In this document: one piece after another, positions 1 through 9,188 of the stretch
How the letters are laid out: each line of letters opens with the position of its first letter
How positions within the stretch are numbered: position 1 is the first letter of the stretch
NCBI RefSeq assembly: GCF_002224125.1
Contig: NZ_NCSM01000034.1
Span: 5,865 to 69,864, forward strand
Length of the DNA: 64,000 nucleotides
From: Streptomyces sp. NBS 14/10
GTDB taxonomy: Bacteria; Actinomycetota; Actinomycetes; Streptomycetales; Streptomycetaceae
Direction: 5' to 3'
The notes under the pieces: model-generated
Seen by the model: the letters and a program-made list of their open reading frames with translations, nothing else
The model's database searches: none
Told to the model about the DNA's origin: nothing
Program-made: the position numbers and the translations under genes

Positions 1-728
<728 letters not shown>

Positions 729-734
729 TCACCC

Positions 735-785
735 TTGACACCCCAAAAGGTCTAGGCCAAGCTGCGGGCACTGGTCTAAACCATT
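735..785 (+). promoter_or_regulatory. dasA promoter region with two DasR operators (dre)
   Basis: TTGACA at 735-740 is a good -35 element. AAAAGGTCTAGGCCAA at 745-760 and ACTGGTCTAAACCATT at 770-785 both fit the palindromic dre core TGGTCTAGACCA, the second better than the first. The first dre lies where the -35/-10 spacer would be and the second follows it, so a bound DasR would block initiation. No convincing -10 hexamer is seen between them. Confidence 0.8.
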
Positions 786-818
786 AAACCTGTCTTCCGG
801 TCCTTTGGGGAGTGTGCT

Positions 819-2090
819 GTGAAGCGTGGGCTGATAGCGGCGACGGGCGTCGCGGCAATGCTGGTGACCGTCGCGGCCTGCGGGTCCGGCGATGACGACG
901 AGAAGACTGGAGCGGACGGCTTCAAGGGGGAGACGCTCACCGTATGGGCGATGGACGGGTCCACCCCCGACGGCTGGACGAAGGACGTCAAGGCGGCGTT
1001 TGAGAAGAAGACGGGTGCCAAGCTGAAGCTGGAGGTCCAGCAGTGGAACGGCATTCAGCAGAAGGTGACCACCGCGCTCTCGGAGTCCGATCCGCCGGAT
1101 GTGATCGAGATCGGCAACACCCAGACCCCGGCGTACGCCCAGACCGGCGGCCTCGCCGAGCTGACCGACCTGAAGGAGTCGATCGGCGCTGACTGGGCCG
1201 ACTCCCTCAACAAGTCCTCGGTCTACGACGGTAAGCAGTACGCCGTCCCGTGGTACGTGGTCAACCGCGTGGTGATCTACAACAAGAAGGTCTGGGCGCA
1301 GGCCGGGATCAAGGGCACTCCCAAGACCCGGACCGAGTTCTTCCAGGATCTCAACGCGATCCAGAAGAAGACGGATGCCGAGCCGATCTATCTGCCGGGC
1401 CAGAACTGGTACTTCTTCGCCGGGTTGACGGCCGGCACCGGTGCCGACCTCGTCAAGAAGGACGGCGAGAAGTGGGTCTCCAACCTCACCGACCCCAAGG
1501 TCGGCAAGGCGATGGACATCTACAAGCAGTACCAGTCCTTCAGCAAGGCCCCCAAGGACAAGGACGAGGCCACCCCGCAGCAGGCCGAGGTCTTCGCCAA
1601 GGGCAAGACGGGTGCCTTCATCGGGATGGGCTGGGAGGCGGCGACCGCGATCAAGGCCAACCCGAAGATCGAGAAGGACATCGGCTACTTCACCATCCCG
1701 GGGGAGACCGCCGACAAGCCGGAGGGCGTCTTCCTCGGCGGCTCCAACCTCGCGGTCGCGGCGGGCAGCAAGAAGCAGGAGCTGGCCAAGGAGTTCTTGA
1801 AGATCGCGCTGTCGGACACCTATGAGGGGCAGCTGGCCAAGGAAGGCGGCGTGATCCCCAACAAGGAGTCGCTGCAGTCCCAGCTCAAGGGCAACGCCGC
1901 GGCCGAGGCGGCGGCGCCCGCCGTCGCGGGCGGCGGTACCACCCCGCTGATCCCCGAGTGGGCCCCGGTGGAGAACGCCCCGAACCCGGTCAAGGCCTAT
2001 ATGACCGCCGTGCTGAAGGGTAAGTCCCCGACGGACGCGGCCAAGTCGGTCGAGGACGAGATGAACAAGCGCCTCAGCCAGGAGCAGTAA
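819..2090 (+). CDS. dasA: DasA, chitobiose/chitooligosaccharide ABC transporter lipoprotein
   Basis: A 423-residue solute-binding lipoprotein. The N-terminus MKRGLIAATG begins a lipoprotein signal, and lipobox VAAC places the lipidated Cys at residue 21. The mature part has the family 1 sugar-binding fold: LTVWAMDGSTPDGW near the start, DPPDVIEIGNTQTPAY in lobe 1 and GVFLGGSNLAVAAG in lobe 2. The GTG start at 819 is preceded by GGGGAG at 807-812. Outside the membrane it delivers N,N'-diacetylchitobiose to DasB/DasC. No ATPase gene is linked, as expected because Streptomyces sugar importers share MsiK encoded elsewhere. The name rests on adjacency to dasR, the dre sites and the following genes. 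Confidence 0.93.
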   Translation: MKRGLIAATGVAAMLVTVAACGSGDDDEKTGADGFKGETLTVWAMDGSTPDGWTKDVKAAFEKKTGAKLKLEVQQWNGIQQKVTTALSESDPPDVIEIGNTQTPAYAQTGGLAELTDLKESIGADWADSLNKSSVYDGKQYAVPWYVVNRVVIYNKKVWAQAGIKGTPKTRTEFFQDLNAIQKKTDAEPIYLPGQNWYFFAGLTAGTGADLVKKDGEKWVSNLTDPKVGKAMDIYKQYQSFSKAPKDKDEATPQQAEVFAKGKTGAFIGMGWEAATAIKANPKIEKDIGYFTIPGETADKPEGVFLGGSNLAVAAGSKKQELAKEFLKIALSDTYEGQLAKEGGVIPNKESLQSQLKGNAAAEAAAPAVAGGGTTPLIPEWAPVENAPNPVKAYMTAVLKGKSPTDAAKSVEDEMNKRLSQEQ

Positions 2091-2095
2091 CGGCG

Positions 2096-3118
2096 ATGGC
2101 TGTAGCGACCACACGTAAGGACCCCGGCCGCCCCGCGGCGGCCGGGGTCCCCGGGCGCGGGGCGCCGCCGGGCCGTACGGGCACGGGTACGGGCCGCGGG
2201 ACGCCCCCGGGGCGCGGCCGGCTCATCGGCACCGCGCCCTATCTGCTGCTTCTGCCCGCGCTGGCCGCCACCGTGGTGCTGCTGGGCTGGCCGCTGGTGA
2301 AGAACGGCATGCTGTCGTTCCAGAACCTCAATATGCGGCAGCTGATCCAGCACCTCACCGAGTGGAACGGCGTCGACAACTACCGCGAGGCGCTGACCAG
2401 CGAGGACTTCTGGCGGGTCACGGCCAGATCGGTGGTCTTCACGTCCGTCAACGTCGTACTGATCATGGTGCTGGGGACGCTGATCGGGCTGCTGCTGGCC
2501 CGGCTCGGGACGAAGATGCGGCTGCTGCTGTCGACCGGTCTCGTACTGGCCTGGGCCATGCCGGTCATCGCGGCGACCACCGTCTTCCAGTGGCTGTTCG
2601 CCGCCCGCTTCGGGGTGGTCAACTGGGTGCTGGACAAGCTCGGCTGGCATTCGATGGCCGACTACAACTGGACCGGCAGCCAGTTCTCGACCTTCTTCGT
2701 CATCACCGTCCTGATCGTCTGGCAGTCGATCCCCTTCGTGGCGATCAACCTCTACGCGGCGACCACGACGATCCCCAAGGAGCTGTACGAGGCGGCGGCG
2801 CTGGACGGCGCCGGGGCCTGGCGCTCGTTCACCTCGGTGACCCTGCCCTTCCTCAAGCCGTTCCTCCTCGCGACGGTCTTCCTGGAGGTGATCTGGGTCT
2901 TCAAGGCGTTCGCACAGGTCTTCGCGATCAACGAGGGCGGCCCGGACCGGCTCACCGAGACCCTTCCCGTCTATGCGTTCATCGAGGGCGTGGGCAATCA
3001 GCACTACGGCATGGGCGCGGCGATCTCGCTGCTGACCATCGTGATCCTGCTGGCCCTGACCTCCTACTACCTTCGGATCGTGCTCAAACAAGAGAAGGAT
3101 GAGGGGGACGAGCTGTGA
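2096..3118 (+). CDS. dasB: DasB, sugar ABC transporter permease
   Basis: A 340-residue inner-membrane permease of the MalF type. About 45 Gly/Pro/Arg-rich residues precede the first membrane segment (YLLLLPALAATVVLLGW), and five more follow. The conserved EAA loop reads YEAAALDGAGAWRSFTSVTL, the surface that contacts the ATPase. It starts 5 nt after the dasA stop, so it is surely co-transcribed. With DasC it forms the membrane channel for chitosugars. The low-complexity cytoplasmic N-terminus is unremarkable in streptomycete MalF-type permeases. Confidence 0.92.
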   Translation: MAVATTRKDPGRPAAAGVPGRGAPPGRTGTGTGRGTPPGRGRLIGTAPYLLLLPALAATVVLLGWPLVKNGMLSFQNLNMRQLIQHLTEWNGVDNYREALTSEDFWRVTARSVVFTSVNVVLIMVLGTLIGLLLARLGTKMRLLLSTGLVLAWAMPVIAATTVFQWLFAARFGVVNWVLDKLGWHSMADYNWTGSQFSTFFVITVLIVWQSIPFVAINLYAATTTIPKELYEAAALDGAGAWRSFTSVTLPFLKPFLLATVFLEVIWVFKAFAQVFAINEGGPDRLTETLPVYAFIEGVGNQHYGMGAAISLLTIVILLALTSYYLRIVLKQEKDEGDEL

Positions 3119-3945
3119 AACGGTCATTGGCCGGGCGGCTGTGGCCCAATGCGACGGCGGTCGTCCTCTTCGTGGCCTTTGTGTTCCCCGTCTACTGGAT
3201 GTTCAGCACGGCCCTCAAGCCGACCTCGGACATCATCTCCGAGGACCCGGTGTGGTTCCCGACCAACGCCACCTTCGAGCACTTCAAGACGGCGACGGAC
3301 GCGGACAACTTCTGGACCCTGGTGCGGAACTCCCTGACCGTCACCGTCTCGGCGGTGGCGCTCTCCCTGGTGCTCGCGCTCCTCGCGTCCTTCGCCCTCG
3401 CCCGGATGCGCTTCAAGGGCCGCCGCGGCTTCCTGGTGACGTTCATGATCGCCCAGATGGCGCCCTGGGAGGTCATGGTGATCGCGATCTACATGATCAT
3501 CCGCGATGGCGAGATGCTGAACAGCCTGGTCCCGCTGACCCTCTTCTACATGGTCATGGTGCTGCCCTTCACCATCCTCACCCTGCGCTCCTATGTCGCC
3601 GCCGTGCCCAAGGAGCTGGAGGAGTCCGCGATGGTCGACGGCTGCACCCGGCCGCAGGCGTTCATCCGGGTGATCTTCCCGCTGCTGGCGCCCGGGCTGA
3701 TGGCCACCTCGCTGTTCGGCTTCATCACGGCCTGGAACGAGTTCCCGCTCGTACTCATCCTGAACAAGGATCCCGAGGCCCAGACGCTGCCGCTGTGGCT
3801 GTCCAAGTTCCAGACGGCCTTCGGCGACGACTGGGGCGCCACCATGGCGGCCGCCTCGCTCTTCGCCATTCCCATCCTGCTTCTCTTCCTGTTCCTGCAA
3901 CGCAAGGCGGTCGGTGGTCTCACTTCCGGCGCTGTGAAGGGATGA
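3115..3945 (+). CDS. dasC: DasC, sugar ABC transporter permease
   Basis: A 276-residue MalG-type permease. The GTG start overlaps the dasB TGA by 4 nt, which indicates translational coupling. Six hydrophobic segments are seen, beginning NATAVVLFVAFVFPVYWMF. The EAA loop reads LEESAMVDGCTRPQAFIRVI between segments 4 and 5, and the C-terminus is short and basic. It pairs with DasB to form the translocation pore, energised in Streptomyces by the shared MsiK ATPase. Confidence 0.92.
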   Translation: MKRSLAGRLWPNATAVVLFVAFVFPVYWMFSTALKPTSDIISEDPVWFPTNATFEHFKTATDADNFWTLVRNSLTVTVSAVALSLVLALLASFALARMRFKGRRGFLVTFMIAQMAPWEVMVIAIYMIIRDGEMLNSLVPLTLFYMVMVLPFTILTLRSYVAAVPKELEESAMVDGCTRPQAFIRVIFPLLAPGLMATSLFGFITAWNEFPLVLILNKDPEAQTLPLWLSKFQTAFGDDWGATMAAASLFAIPILLLFLFLQRKAVGGLTSGAVKG

Positions 3946-3954
3946 TCTTTCTCC

Positions 3955-5523
3955 ATGACGACCCTCGCACGCGGCTTGGACACCCTCACCAGGGACGCCC
4001 TGGCAGTACTGCAACCCGGCTTCACCGGCACCACGGCCCCCGACTGGGTGCTGCGGCGGCTCGGTGAAGGACTCGGCTCCGTCGGCATCTTCGGCCGCAA
4101 CATCAACTCGTCCGAGCAACTCGCCGCCCTCACCGCCCAGCTGCGGGCCGAACGCGAAGACCTGCTCGTCGCCATCGACGAAGAGGGCGGTGACGTCACC
4201 CGGCTTGAGGTGCGGACCGGCTCCTCCTTCCCCGGCAACCTGGCGCTGGGCGCCGTCGACGACACCGCCCTGACCCAGGCCGTGGCCCGCGAGATGGGCC
4301 GCCGGCTCGCCGCCTGCGGGGTCAACCTCGACTGGGCGCCGTCCGCCGACGTCAACTCCAACCCCGACAACCCGGTCATCGGCGTACGCGCCTTCGGCGC
4401 CGACCCGCAGCTCGTGGCCCGCCACACCGCCGCGTACATCCGGGGCCTCCAGGGCGCCGGGGTCGCCGCCTGCACCAAGCACTTCCCCGGGCACGGCGAC
4501 ACCGCCGTCGACTCCCACCACGCCATGCCGCGCATCGACGCCGACCTCGACACCCTCACCGCCCGCGAGCTGATCCCCTTCCGGGCCGCCGTGGCCGCCG
4601 GCACCAAGGCTGTGATGAGCGCCCACATCCTGGTGCCCGCGCTCGACTCCGCCCTGCCCGCCACCCTCAGCCCGGCCGCGCTGCACGGCCTGCTGCGCGC
4701 CCCCGTCAGCGAGGGCGGCCTCGGCTTCGAAGGGCTCATCGTCACCGACGGCATGGAGATGCAGGCCATCTCCGCCGCGTACGGCATCGAGCGCGGCAGC
4801 GTGCTCGCCATCGCCGCGGGCGCCGACGCGATCTGCGTCGGCGGCGGACTCAGCGACGAGGACACCGTGGTACGGCTGCGCGACGCGCTGGTGGCCGCGG
4901 TACGGGCCGGGGAGCTGCCCGAAGCGCGGCTCGCCGACGCCGCGGCCCGGGTGCGCGCCCTCGGCGACTGGGCGCGACAGGCCGGAGGGCCGGGCGCGGC
5001 GGAGGGGATCGCGCCCGCCCCCGAGGCGGGGCTGCGCGCCGCCCGCCGGGCGCTGCGCGTCACCCCGGGCGAGCAGCCGTACGAGCCGCCCACCGGGCCC
5101 GCGTTCGTCGCCGCCTTCACTCCGATGGCCAATATCGCCGTCGGAGACGAGACCCCCTGGGGCGTCGCCGCCGAACTGGCCCGGCTGCTGCCCGGCACCG
5201 GGACCGCCACCTATGGCCAGCGGGACATCGAGGGGGCTGGCGGGGACGGTGTGACCGACGGTGTGCCCGCCTTGATCGCAAATGTACTCGGGAAGGCGGC
5301 TGACCGTAGGATCGTCGCAGTGGTACGCGATGTCCACCGCCACCCCTGGATGGCCGATGCCCTGGACACCCTGCTCGCCGCCCGGCCGGACACGGTCGTC
5401 GTCGAGATGGGCGTGCCCCAGGCGCCGCCGACCGGGGCGCTGCACATCGCGACTCACGGCGCCGCCCGGGTCTGTGGGCTGGCCGCCGCGGAGGTCATCA
5501 CCGGCGGCGTGGCCGGGGGATGA
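3955..5523 (+). CDS. dasD: Intracellular beta-N-acetylhexosaminidase, GH3 (DasD/NagZ-like)
   Basis: A 522-residue glycoside hydrolase family 3 protein with no signal peptide, so it acts in the cytoplasm on imported chitobiose. The NagZ-type motif KHFPGHGDT starts at K175, and the His/Asp general acid/base loop DSHHAMP follows. The nucleophile Asp265 sits in VTDGMEM. About 150 residues follow the TIM barrel as a smaller C-terminal domain. It starts 9 nt after dasC, and its stop is 65 nt before the next gene. Hydrolysis to GlcNAc fits its place straight after the DasABC importer, and S. coelicolor DasD, reported downstream of dasABC, is the model. A muropeptide-recycling NagZ role is the alternative. 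Confidence 0.88.
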   Translation: MTTLARGLDTLTRDALAVLQPGFTGTTAPDWVLRRLGEGLGSVGIFGRNINSSEQLAALTAQLRAEREDLLVAIDEEGGDVTRLEVRTGSSFPGNLALGAVDDTALTQAVAREMGRRLAACGVNLDWAPSADVNSNPDNPVIGVRAFGADPQLVARHTAAYIRGLQGAGVAACTKHFPGHGDTAVDSHHAMPRIDADLDTLTARELIPFRAAVAAGTKAVMSAHILVPALDSALPATLSPAALHGLLRAPVSEGGLGFEGLIVTDGMEMQAISAAYGIERGSVLAIAAGADAICVGGGLSDEDTVVRLRDALVAAVRAGELPEARLADAAARVRALGDWARQAGGPGAAEGIAPAPEAGLRAARRALRVTPGEQPYEPPTGPAFVAAFTPMANIAVGDETPWGVAAELARLLPGTGTATYGQRDIEGAGGDGVTDGVPALIANVLGKAADRRIVAVVRDVHRHPWMADALDTLLAARPDTVVVEMGVPQAPPTGALHIATHGAARVCGLAAAEVITGGVAGG

Positions 5524-5588
5524 CGCCACCACCCGGCTCGGCCCGCACCGCGGGCACAGCACAGCACAGCCAACTGGAGGCACCCAGC

Positions 5589-6659
5589 ATGTCCGCCACG
5601 ACTCCGGCCCAGCACAGCGACCAGCCGGGCCGGATCATGTCCGGGGAGATGGCCGAGCAGCCCGCGGTGCTGCGCCGGATCCTCGACGAGGGCGCGCCCC
5701 GCATCCGCGAGATCGCCGAACGCATCGCCGCGCGCAACCCGCGCTTCGTACTCCTCACCGCACGGGGCACATCCGACAACGCGGCGCTGTACGCGAAGTA
5801 TCTGCTCGAGGTCCTGCTGGGCAAGCCGTGCGGCCTCACCTCCATGTCCACCACCACCGCGTACGGGGCCGAGCAGGACCTGACCGACGTACTGGTGATC
5901 ACGGTCAGCCAGTCCGGCGGCTCCCCGGACCTGGTCGCCTCCACCGAGGCCGCCCGCGAGGCCGGTGCGATCACCCTCGCGGTCACCAACAACCCCGACT
6001 CCCCGCTGGCCGCCGTCTCCGAGTTCCACATCGACGTCCTGGCCGGCCCGGAGAACGCGCTCCCCGCGACCAAGACCTACACCGCCGAACTGCTCGCCCT
6101 CTACCTCTTCGTCGAGGGCCTGCGCGGCGGCGACGGCGCGGCCGCCAAGGCCCTCCCCGAGCTGGCCCAGCAGATCCTGGACCGGGGGGACGAGGTCAAG
6201 CAGCTCGCCGGCCGCTACCGCTTCGCCGAGCGCATGGTCATCACCTCCCGCGGCTACGGCTACCCGACGGCCAAGGAGGCCGCGCTGAAGCTGATGGAGA
6301 CCAGCTACATCCCGGCGCTGTCCTACTCGGGCGCCGATCTGCTGCACGGCCCGCTCGCCATGGTCGACAACATCTCGCCGGTGATCGCCATCGTCACCGA
6401 CGGCAAGGGCGGCCAGGCGCTCCAGCCGGTCCTGGAGCGGCTGCGCGGCCGCGGCGCGGACCTGGTCGTCATCGGCCCCCAGGCCGAGGTCGACCGGGCC
6501 TCGGCGGGCTTCGCCCTGCCCACGGAGGGAGTGGCCGAGGAGGTCCAGCCGATCCTGGAGATCCTGCCGCTGCAGCTGCTCGCGTACGAGGTGACCATCG
6601 CCCGGGGCCAGGACCCGGACGCGCCGCGGGCGCTGGCGAAGGTGACCGAGACCAGGTGA
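5589..6659 (+). CDS. SIS-domain sugar-phosphate isomerase/deaminase
   Basis: Two tandem SIS domains in 356 residues, the layout of the GlmS isomerase half and of AgaS/NagB-II deaminases. SIS1 carries LLTARGTSDNAALYAK and VSQSGGSPDLV; SIS2 carries SRGYGYPTAKEAALKLMET and SGADLLHGPLAMVD. The glutaminase domain of GlmS is absent. ATG at 5589 is chosen because GGAGG at 5576-5580 sits 8 nt upstream; an in-frame extension back to 5520 lacks a ribosome site. In context it probably converts glucosamine-6-phosphate to fructose-6-phosphate plus ammonia, finishing chitosugar catabolism, but the substrate is inferred. The last 13 codons (6621-6659) are duplicated downstream. Confidence 0.88.
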   Translation: MSATTPAQHSDQPGRIMSGEMAEQPAVLRRILDEGAPRIREIAERIAARNPRFVLLTARGTSDNAALYAKYLLEVLLGKPCGLTSMSTTTAYGAEQDLTDVLVITVSQSGGSPDLVASTEAAREAGAITLAVTNNPDSPLAAVSEFHIDVLAGPENALPATKTYTAELLALYLFVEGLRGGDGAAAKALPELAQQILDRGDEVKQLAGRYRFAERMVITSRGYGYPTAKEAALKLMETSYIPALSYSGADLLHGPLAMVDNISPVIAIVTDGKGGQALQPVLERLRGRGADLVVIGPQAEVDRASAGFALPTEGVAEEVQPILEILPLQLLAYEVTIARGQDPDAPRALAKVTETR

Positions 6660-6790
6660 GCGACGGTGCCGGTCGGAGGCCGGCCGGCTGGCCGAAGCTT
6701 GGGAGGCCCCCCGGGGCCGAGCAATGCGAGGGCAGCCATCAGAACCTGGTCGCGCCCCGCGCGCTGGCGAAGGTGACCGAGACCCGCTGA
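6621..6790 (+). repeat. Duplicated 3' end of the SIS gene (39-bp direct repeats)
   Basis: 6621-6659 and 6752-6790 match at 35 of 39 positions. Both copies encode ALAKVTETR followed by TGA. The second copy is out of context (no gene leads into it) and directly precedes the true terminator. This implies that about 131 bp was inserted or duplicated at the gene end. Confidence 0.85.
6656..6731. repeat. 76-bp interspersed repeat, copy 1
   Basis: Begins GTGAGCGACGGTGCCGGTCG at the SIS stop codon and ends in ATGCGAGG. It is 70/76 identical to 6863-6938. It is rich in GGCC/CCGG palindromes, so it could fold as RNA. It sits inside the duplicated gene-tail segment. No coding function is supported. Confidence 0.85.
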
Positions 6791-6815
6791 GGCTCCGAGA
6801 CCGCCACCCCCCACC

Positions 6816-6855
6816 GGCTCCCGCGCTTCCCCGCGAAGCGCGGGAGCCTTTTGTT
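6816..6855 (+). terminator. Rho-independent terminator after the das operon
   Basis: A perfect 13-bp stem (GGCTCCCGCGCTT at 6816-6828 with AAGCGCGGGAGCC at 6836-6848), a 7-nt loop and then TTTTGTT. It is one of the few terminators in the window with a real T-tract. Confidence 0.93.
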
Positions 6856-6862
6856 GGGGGGA

Positions 6863-6938
6863 GTGAGCGACGGTGCCGGTCGGAGGCCGGCCAGCCGCCC
6901 GAAGCCTGGGAGGCCCCCTGGGGCCGAGCAGTGCGAGG
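6863..6938. repeat. 76-bp interspersed repeat, copy 2
   Basis: Second copy of the repeat at 6656-6731, differing at six positions, just beyond the terminator. The rest of the stretch up to 7130 holds no gene I can support. Confidence 0.85.
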
Positions 6939-7130
6939 CGGCAGAAAAAGAGGGGACCCGCGGGCCGCGGCGCCAGGGCGGGACCCTCAACCCACCCGGC
7001 ACCGCAGCCCGGAGTTGCATCGGCCGCAGTCGGCCGACTTGAGGCTCCCGGAGCGGTCAGGGCAGAGCACCCCGTGTGCCTCGATCCACCCTCCTGTGCG
7101 GGGAGGGCGGAAGATCGCAGTGCGCCCTAT

Positions 7131-7146
7131 TCTGGACTAGACCACT
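7131..7146. promoter_or_regulatory. dre-like palindrome in front of the sensor kinase gene
   Basis: TCTGGACTAGACCACT contains TGGACTAGACCA, one base off the DasR core TGGTCTAGACCA, 62 bp before the kinase start. It is a candidate DasR site by sequence only. Confidence 0.45.
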
Positions 7147-7207
7147 CTCGCCTGTCCACGGCTCTGCGCGGAAAGGCTGAATCGGACGGTCCAGGTAGGC
7201 TCACAAC

Positions 7208-8686
7208 GTGCCCTCCATGAACGACCTCGTACGCCAGCACACCGCACTCAGCGACTCCGACCTCGAGTGGCTTCACCTGCTGGTATCGGAGTGGCAGCTG
7301 CTCTCCGACCTTTCCTTCGCCGATCTCGTCCTCTGGGTCCCCACCCGCGACGGCACCCGCTACGTATCGGTGGCGCAGATGCGTCCCAACACCGGGCCCA
7401 CCTCCTACCAGGACGACATGGTCGGCCACCTCGCCCCGCGCGGCCGCCGCCCGATGCTCGACGCCGCCCTCGACGAGGGCCGTATCGTCCGGGAGGGCGA
7501 CCCCGAGTGGCGGGAGGAGGTCCCGGTCCGGGTCGAGTCCATCCCGGTCCGCCGCGAGGGCCGGGTGCTCGGGGTGATCGCCCGTAACACCAATCTGCTG
7601 ACCGTACGGACGCCCAGCCGGCTCGAGCTCACCTACCTCCAGAGCGCGTCCGACCTCGCCCAGATGATCGCCGCAGGATCGTTTCCCTTCCCCGAGCAGC
7701 AGGTCGACATGGACGCCTCGCCCCGCGCGGGCGACGGCCTGATCCGGCTCGACGCGGACGGCGTCGTCCAGTACGCCAGCCCCAACGCGCTGTCCGCCTA
7801 CCACCGCCTCGGCCTGGCCGCCGACCTGGTCGGCCACCACCTCGGCCAGACCACCGCCGAACTCGCCCCCGTACGCGGGCCGGTGGACGAGGCGCTGGTC
7901 AAGCTGGCGAGCGGCTGGGCGCCGCGCGAGTTCGAGGTGGAGGGCGACGAAGGGGTGATCCAGCTGCGGGCCATCCCGCTCAAGCCCAAGGGCACCCATA
8001 TCGGTTCGCTCGTCCTGCTCCGGGACGTCACCGAGCTGCGGCGCCGCGAGCGCGAGTTGATCACCAAGGACGCCACCATCCGGGAGATCCACCACCGGGT
8101 GAAGAACAACCTCCAGACCGTGGCCGCCCTGCTGCGCCTCCAGGCCCGCCGGATGGACTCCGACCAGGGGAGGGACGCGCTCAACGAGGCGGTGCGCAGG
8201 GTCGGCTCGATCGCGATCGTGCACGAGACGCTGTCCCAGAACCTGGACGAGCAGGTCGAGTTCGACGAGATCGCCGACCGGGTCCTGGCCATGGTGGCCG
8301 AGATATCCCCGGGCAAGGTCACCGGCCATCGCACCGGCCGCTTCGGCATCCTCGAGGCCGAGGTCGCCACCCCGCTGTCCATGGTGCTGACCGAGGTGCT
8401 GCAGAACGCGCTGGAACACGGCTTCGGGCCGGGGGAGCAGGGCACCGTCGAGGTGACGGCGGTGCGTTCCGCCCCCGGCGGGGACGGGCGGCTGCTGGTC
8501 ACGGTCGAGGACGACGGGCGCGGGCTGCCCGAGGGGTTCGACCCGCAGCGGGCGGGCAACCTCGGCCTGCAGATCGTACGCACGCTGGTGGAGGGGGAGC
8601 TGGGCGGGACGTTCGACATGGTGCCGGCGCCCGAGCGCGGCACCCGAGTCGTCCTGGACATCCCGGTACGGGCGGAGAAGCACTGA
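7208..8686 (+). CDS. pdtaS: Soluble sensor histidine kinase (PdtaS-like, GAF-PAS-HisKA_2)
   Basis: 492 residues without membrane segments. The N-terminal GAF-like domain begins LVRQHTALSDSDLEWLHLLV and includes WQLLSDLSFADLVLWV, very like mycobacterial PdtaS. A PAS domain spans about 175-290. The HisKA_2 phospho-acceptor box REIHHRVKNNLQ has His295/296, and the ATPase domain has LQNALEHGFG (N box) and VEDDGRGLP (G1). In PdtaS/PdtaR systems the partner is an ANTAR response regulator that acts on RNA; none is next to it here. The GTG start at 7208 gives the full GAF domain. Unlike most genes here it is monocistronic, with its own terminator. Confidence 0.85.
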   Translation: MPSMNDLVRQHTALSDSDLEWLHLLVSEWQLLSDLSFADLVLWVPTRDGTRYVSVAQMRPNTGPTSYQDDMVGHLAPRGRRPMLDAALDEGRIVREGDPEWREEVPVRVESIPVRREGRVLGVIARNTNLLTVRTPSRLELTYLQSASDLAQMIAAGSFPFPEQQVDMDASPRAGDGLIRLDADGVVQYASPNALSAYHRLGLAADLVGHHLGQTTAELAPVRGPVDEALVKLASGWAPREFEVEGDEGVIQLRAIPLKPKGTHIGSLVLLRDVTELRRRERELITKDATIREIHHRVKNNLQTVAALLRLQARRMDSDQGRDALNEAVRRVGSIAIVHETLSQNLDEQVEFDEIADRVLAMVAEISPGKVTGHRTGRFGILEAEVATPLSMVLTEVLQNALEHGFGPGEQGTVEVTAVRSAPGGDGRLLVTVEDDGRGLPEGFDPQRAGNLGLQIVRTLVEGELGGTFDMVPAPERGTRVVLDIPVRAEKH

Positions 8687-8760
8687 TCCGGTGACCGGGG
8701 CAATTCCCGGCCTGCTCCCCGGGCGAGGCCGCGTAAGACGGCGTGAGACCTTGAGCACAC

Positions 8761-8820
8761 CCACTCACATAGTGAGCGCACCACTCACATAGTGAGCATG
8801 CCGCTCACATGGTGAGCACA
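8761..8820. repeat. Three tandem 20-bp repeats, each a palindrome
   Basis: Exact 20-bp periodicity at 8761-8780, 8781-8800 and 8801-8820. Units 1 and 2 share CCACTCACATAGTGAGC and unit 3 has CCGCTCACATGGTGAGC. Each contains CTCACnnnGTGAG, a perfect inverted repeat. It lies between the kinase stop and the shared terminator. It could be a regulator array or RNA hairpins. Confidence 0.9.
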
Positions 8821-8824
8821 GCAC

Positions 8825-8856
8825 TGAGCCCCGGACCGGGAGTGGTCCGGGGCTCA
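8825..8856. terminator. Bidirectional terminator between pdtaS and wblE
   Basis: A perfect 13-bp stem (TGAGCCCCGGACC / GGTCCGGGGCTCA) with loop GGGAGT between convergent genes. No T-tract, as is usual in Streptomyces. Confidence 0.85.
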
Positions 8857-8930
8857 AAGCTCACGTTGCTGTGCGCATCGGGGTTACTGCGCGCTGCGGC
8901 TCGGGGGCCACGGGGTGTGGGGTGTGGGCG

Positions 8931-9188
8931 TCAGGCGCTGGCGTTGCGTGCCCGGTTGCGAGCGGCACGGCGCTTCATCGCGCGGCGCTCGTCCTCGCTG
9001 AGTCCACCCCAGACGCCGGAGTCCTGGCCGGACTCAAGCGCCCACTGCAGGCACTGCTCCATGACGGGGCAGCGGCGGCAGACGGCCTTGGCTTCCTCGA
9101 TCTGCAGCAGCGCAGGACCGGTGTTGCCGATGGGGAAGAACAGCTCCGGGTCTTCCTCGCGGCAAACGGCGTTGTGACGCCAGTCCAT
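8931..9188 (-). CDS. wblE: WblE, WhiB-like iron-sulfur regulator
   Basis: An 85-residue WhiB-family protein. The four cluster ligands are Cys9, Cys37, Cys40 and Cys46 (AVCRRCPVMEQC), the beta-turn GVWGG is at 58-62, and a basic Arg-rich C-terminus follows (MKRRAARNRARNASA). The start at 9188 begins MDWRHNAVC, the conserved N-terminus, with GGAGAT/GGAG upstream; longer frames extend into untranslated leader. Wbl proteins bind a [4Fe-4S] cluster and usually contact the principal sigma factor. The name is based on size, sequence and location beside the lipid kinase and sigma genes. Confidence 0.93.
   Translation of the reverse strand: MDWRHNAVCREEDPELFFPIGNTGPALLQIEEAKAVCRRCPVMEQCLQWALESGQDSGVWGGLSEDERRAMKRRAARNRARNASA

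Noticed and set aside
5282..6790. Long forward frame overlapping the SIS gene and its duplicated tail
   Set aside because: It is mostly out of frame with the SIS gene and Arg/Gly/Pro-rich; the SIS frame has conserved motifs and a good ribosome site.
8761..8820. Possible CRISPR array
   Set aside because: The repeats are contiguous 20-bp units with no spacers, and no cas genes are present.
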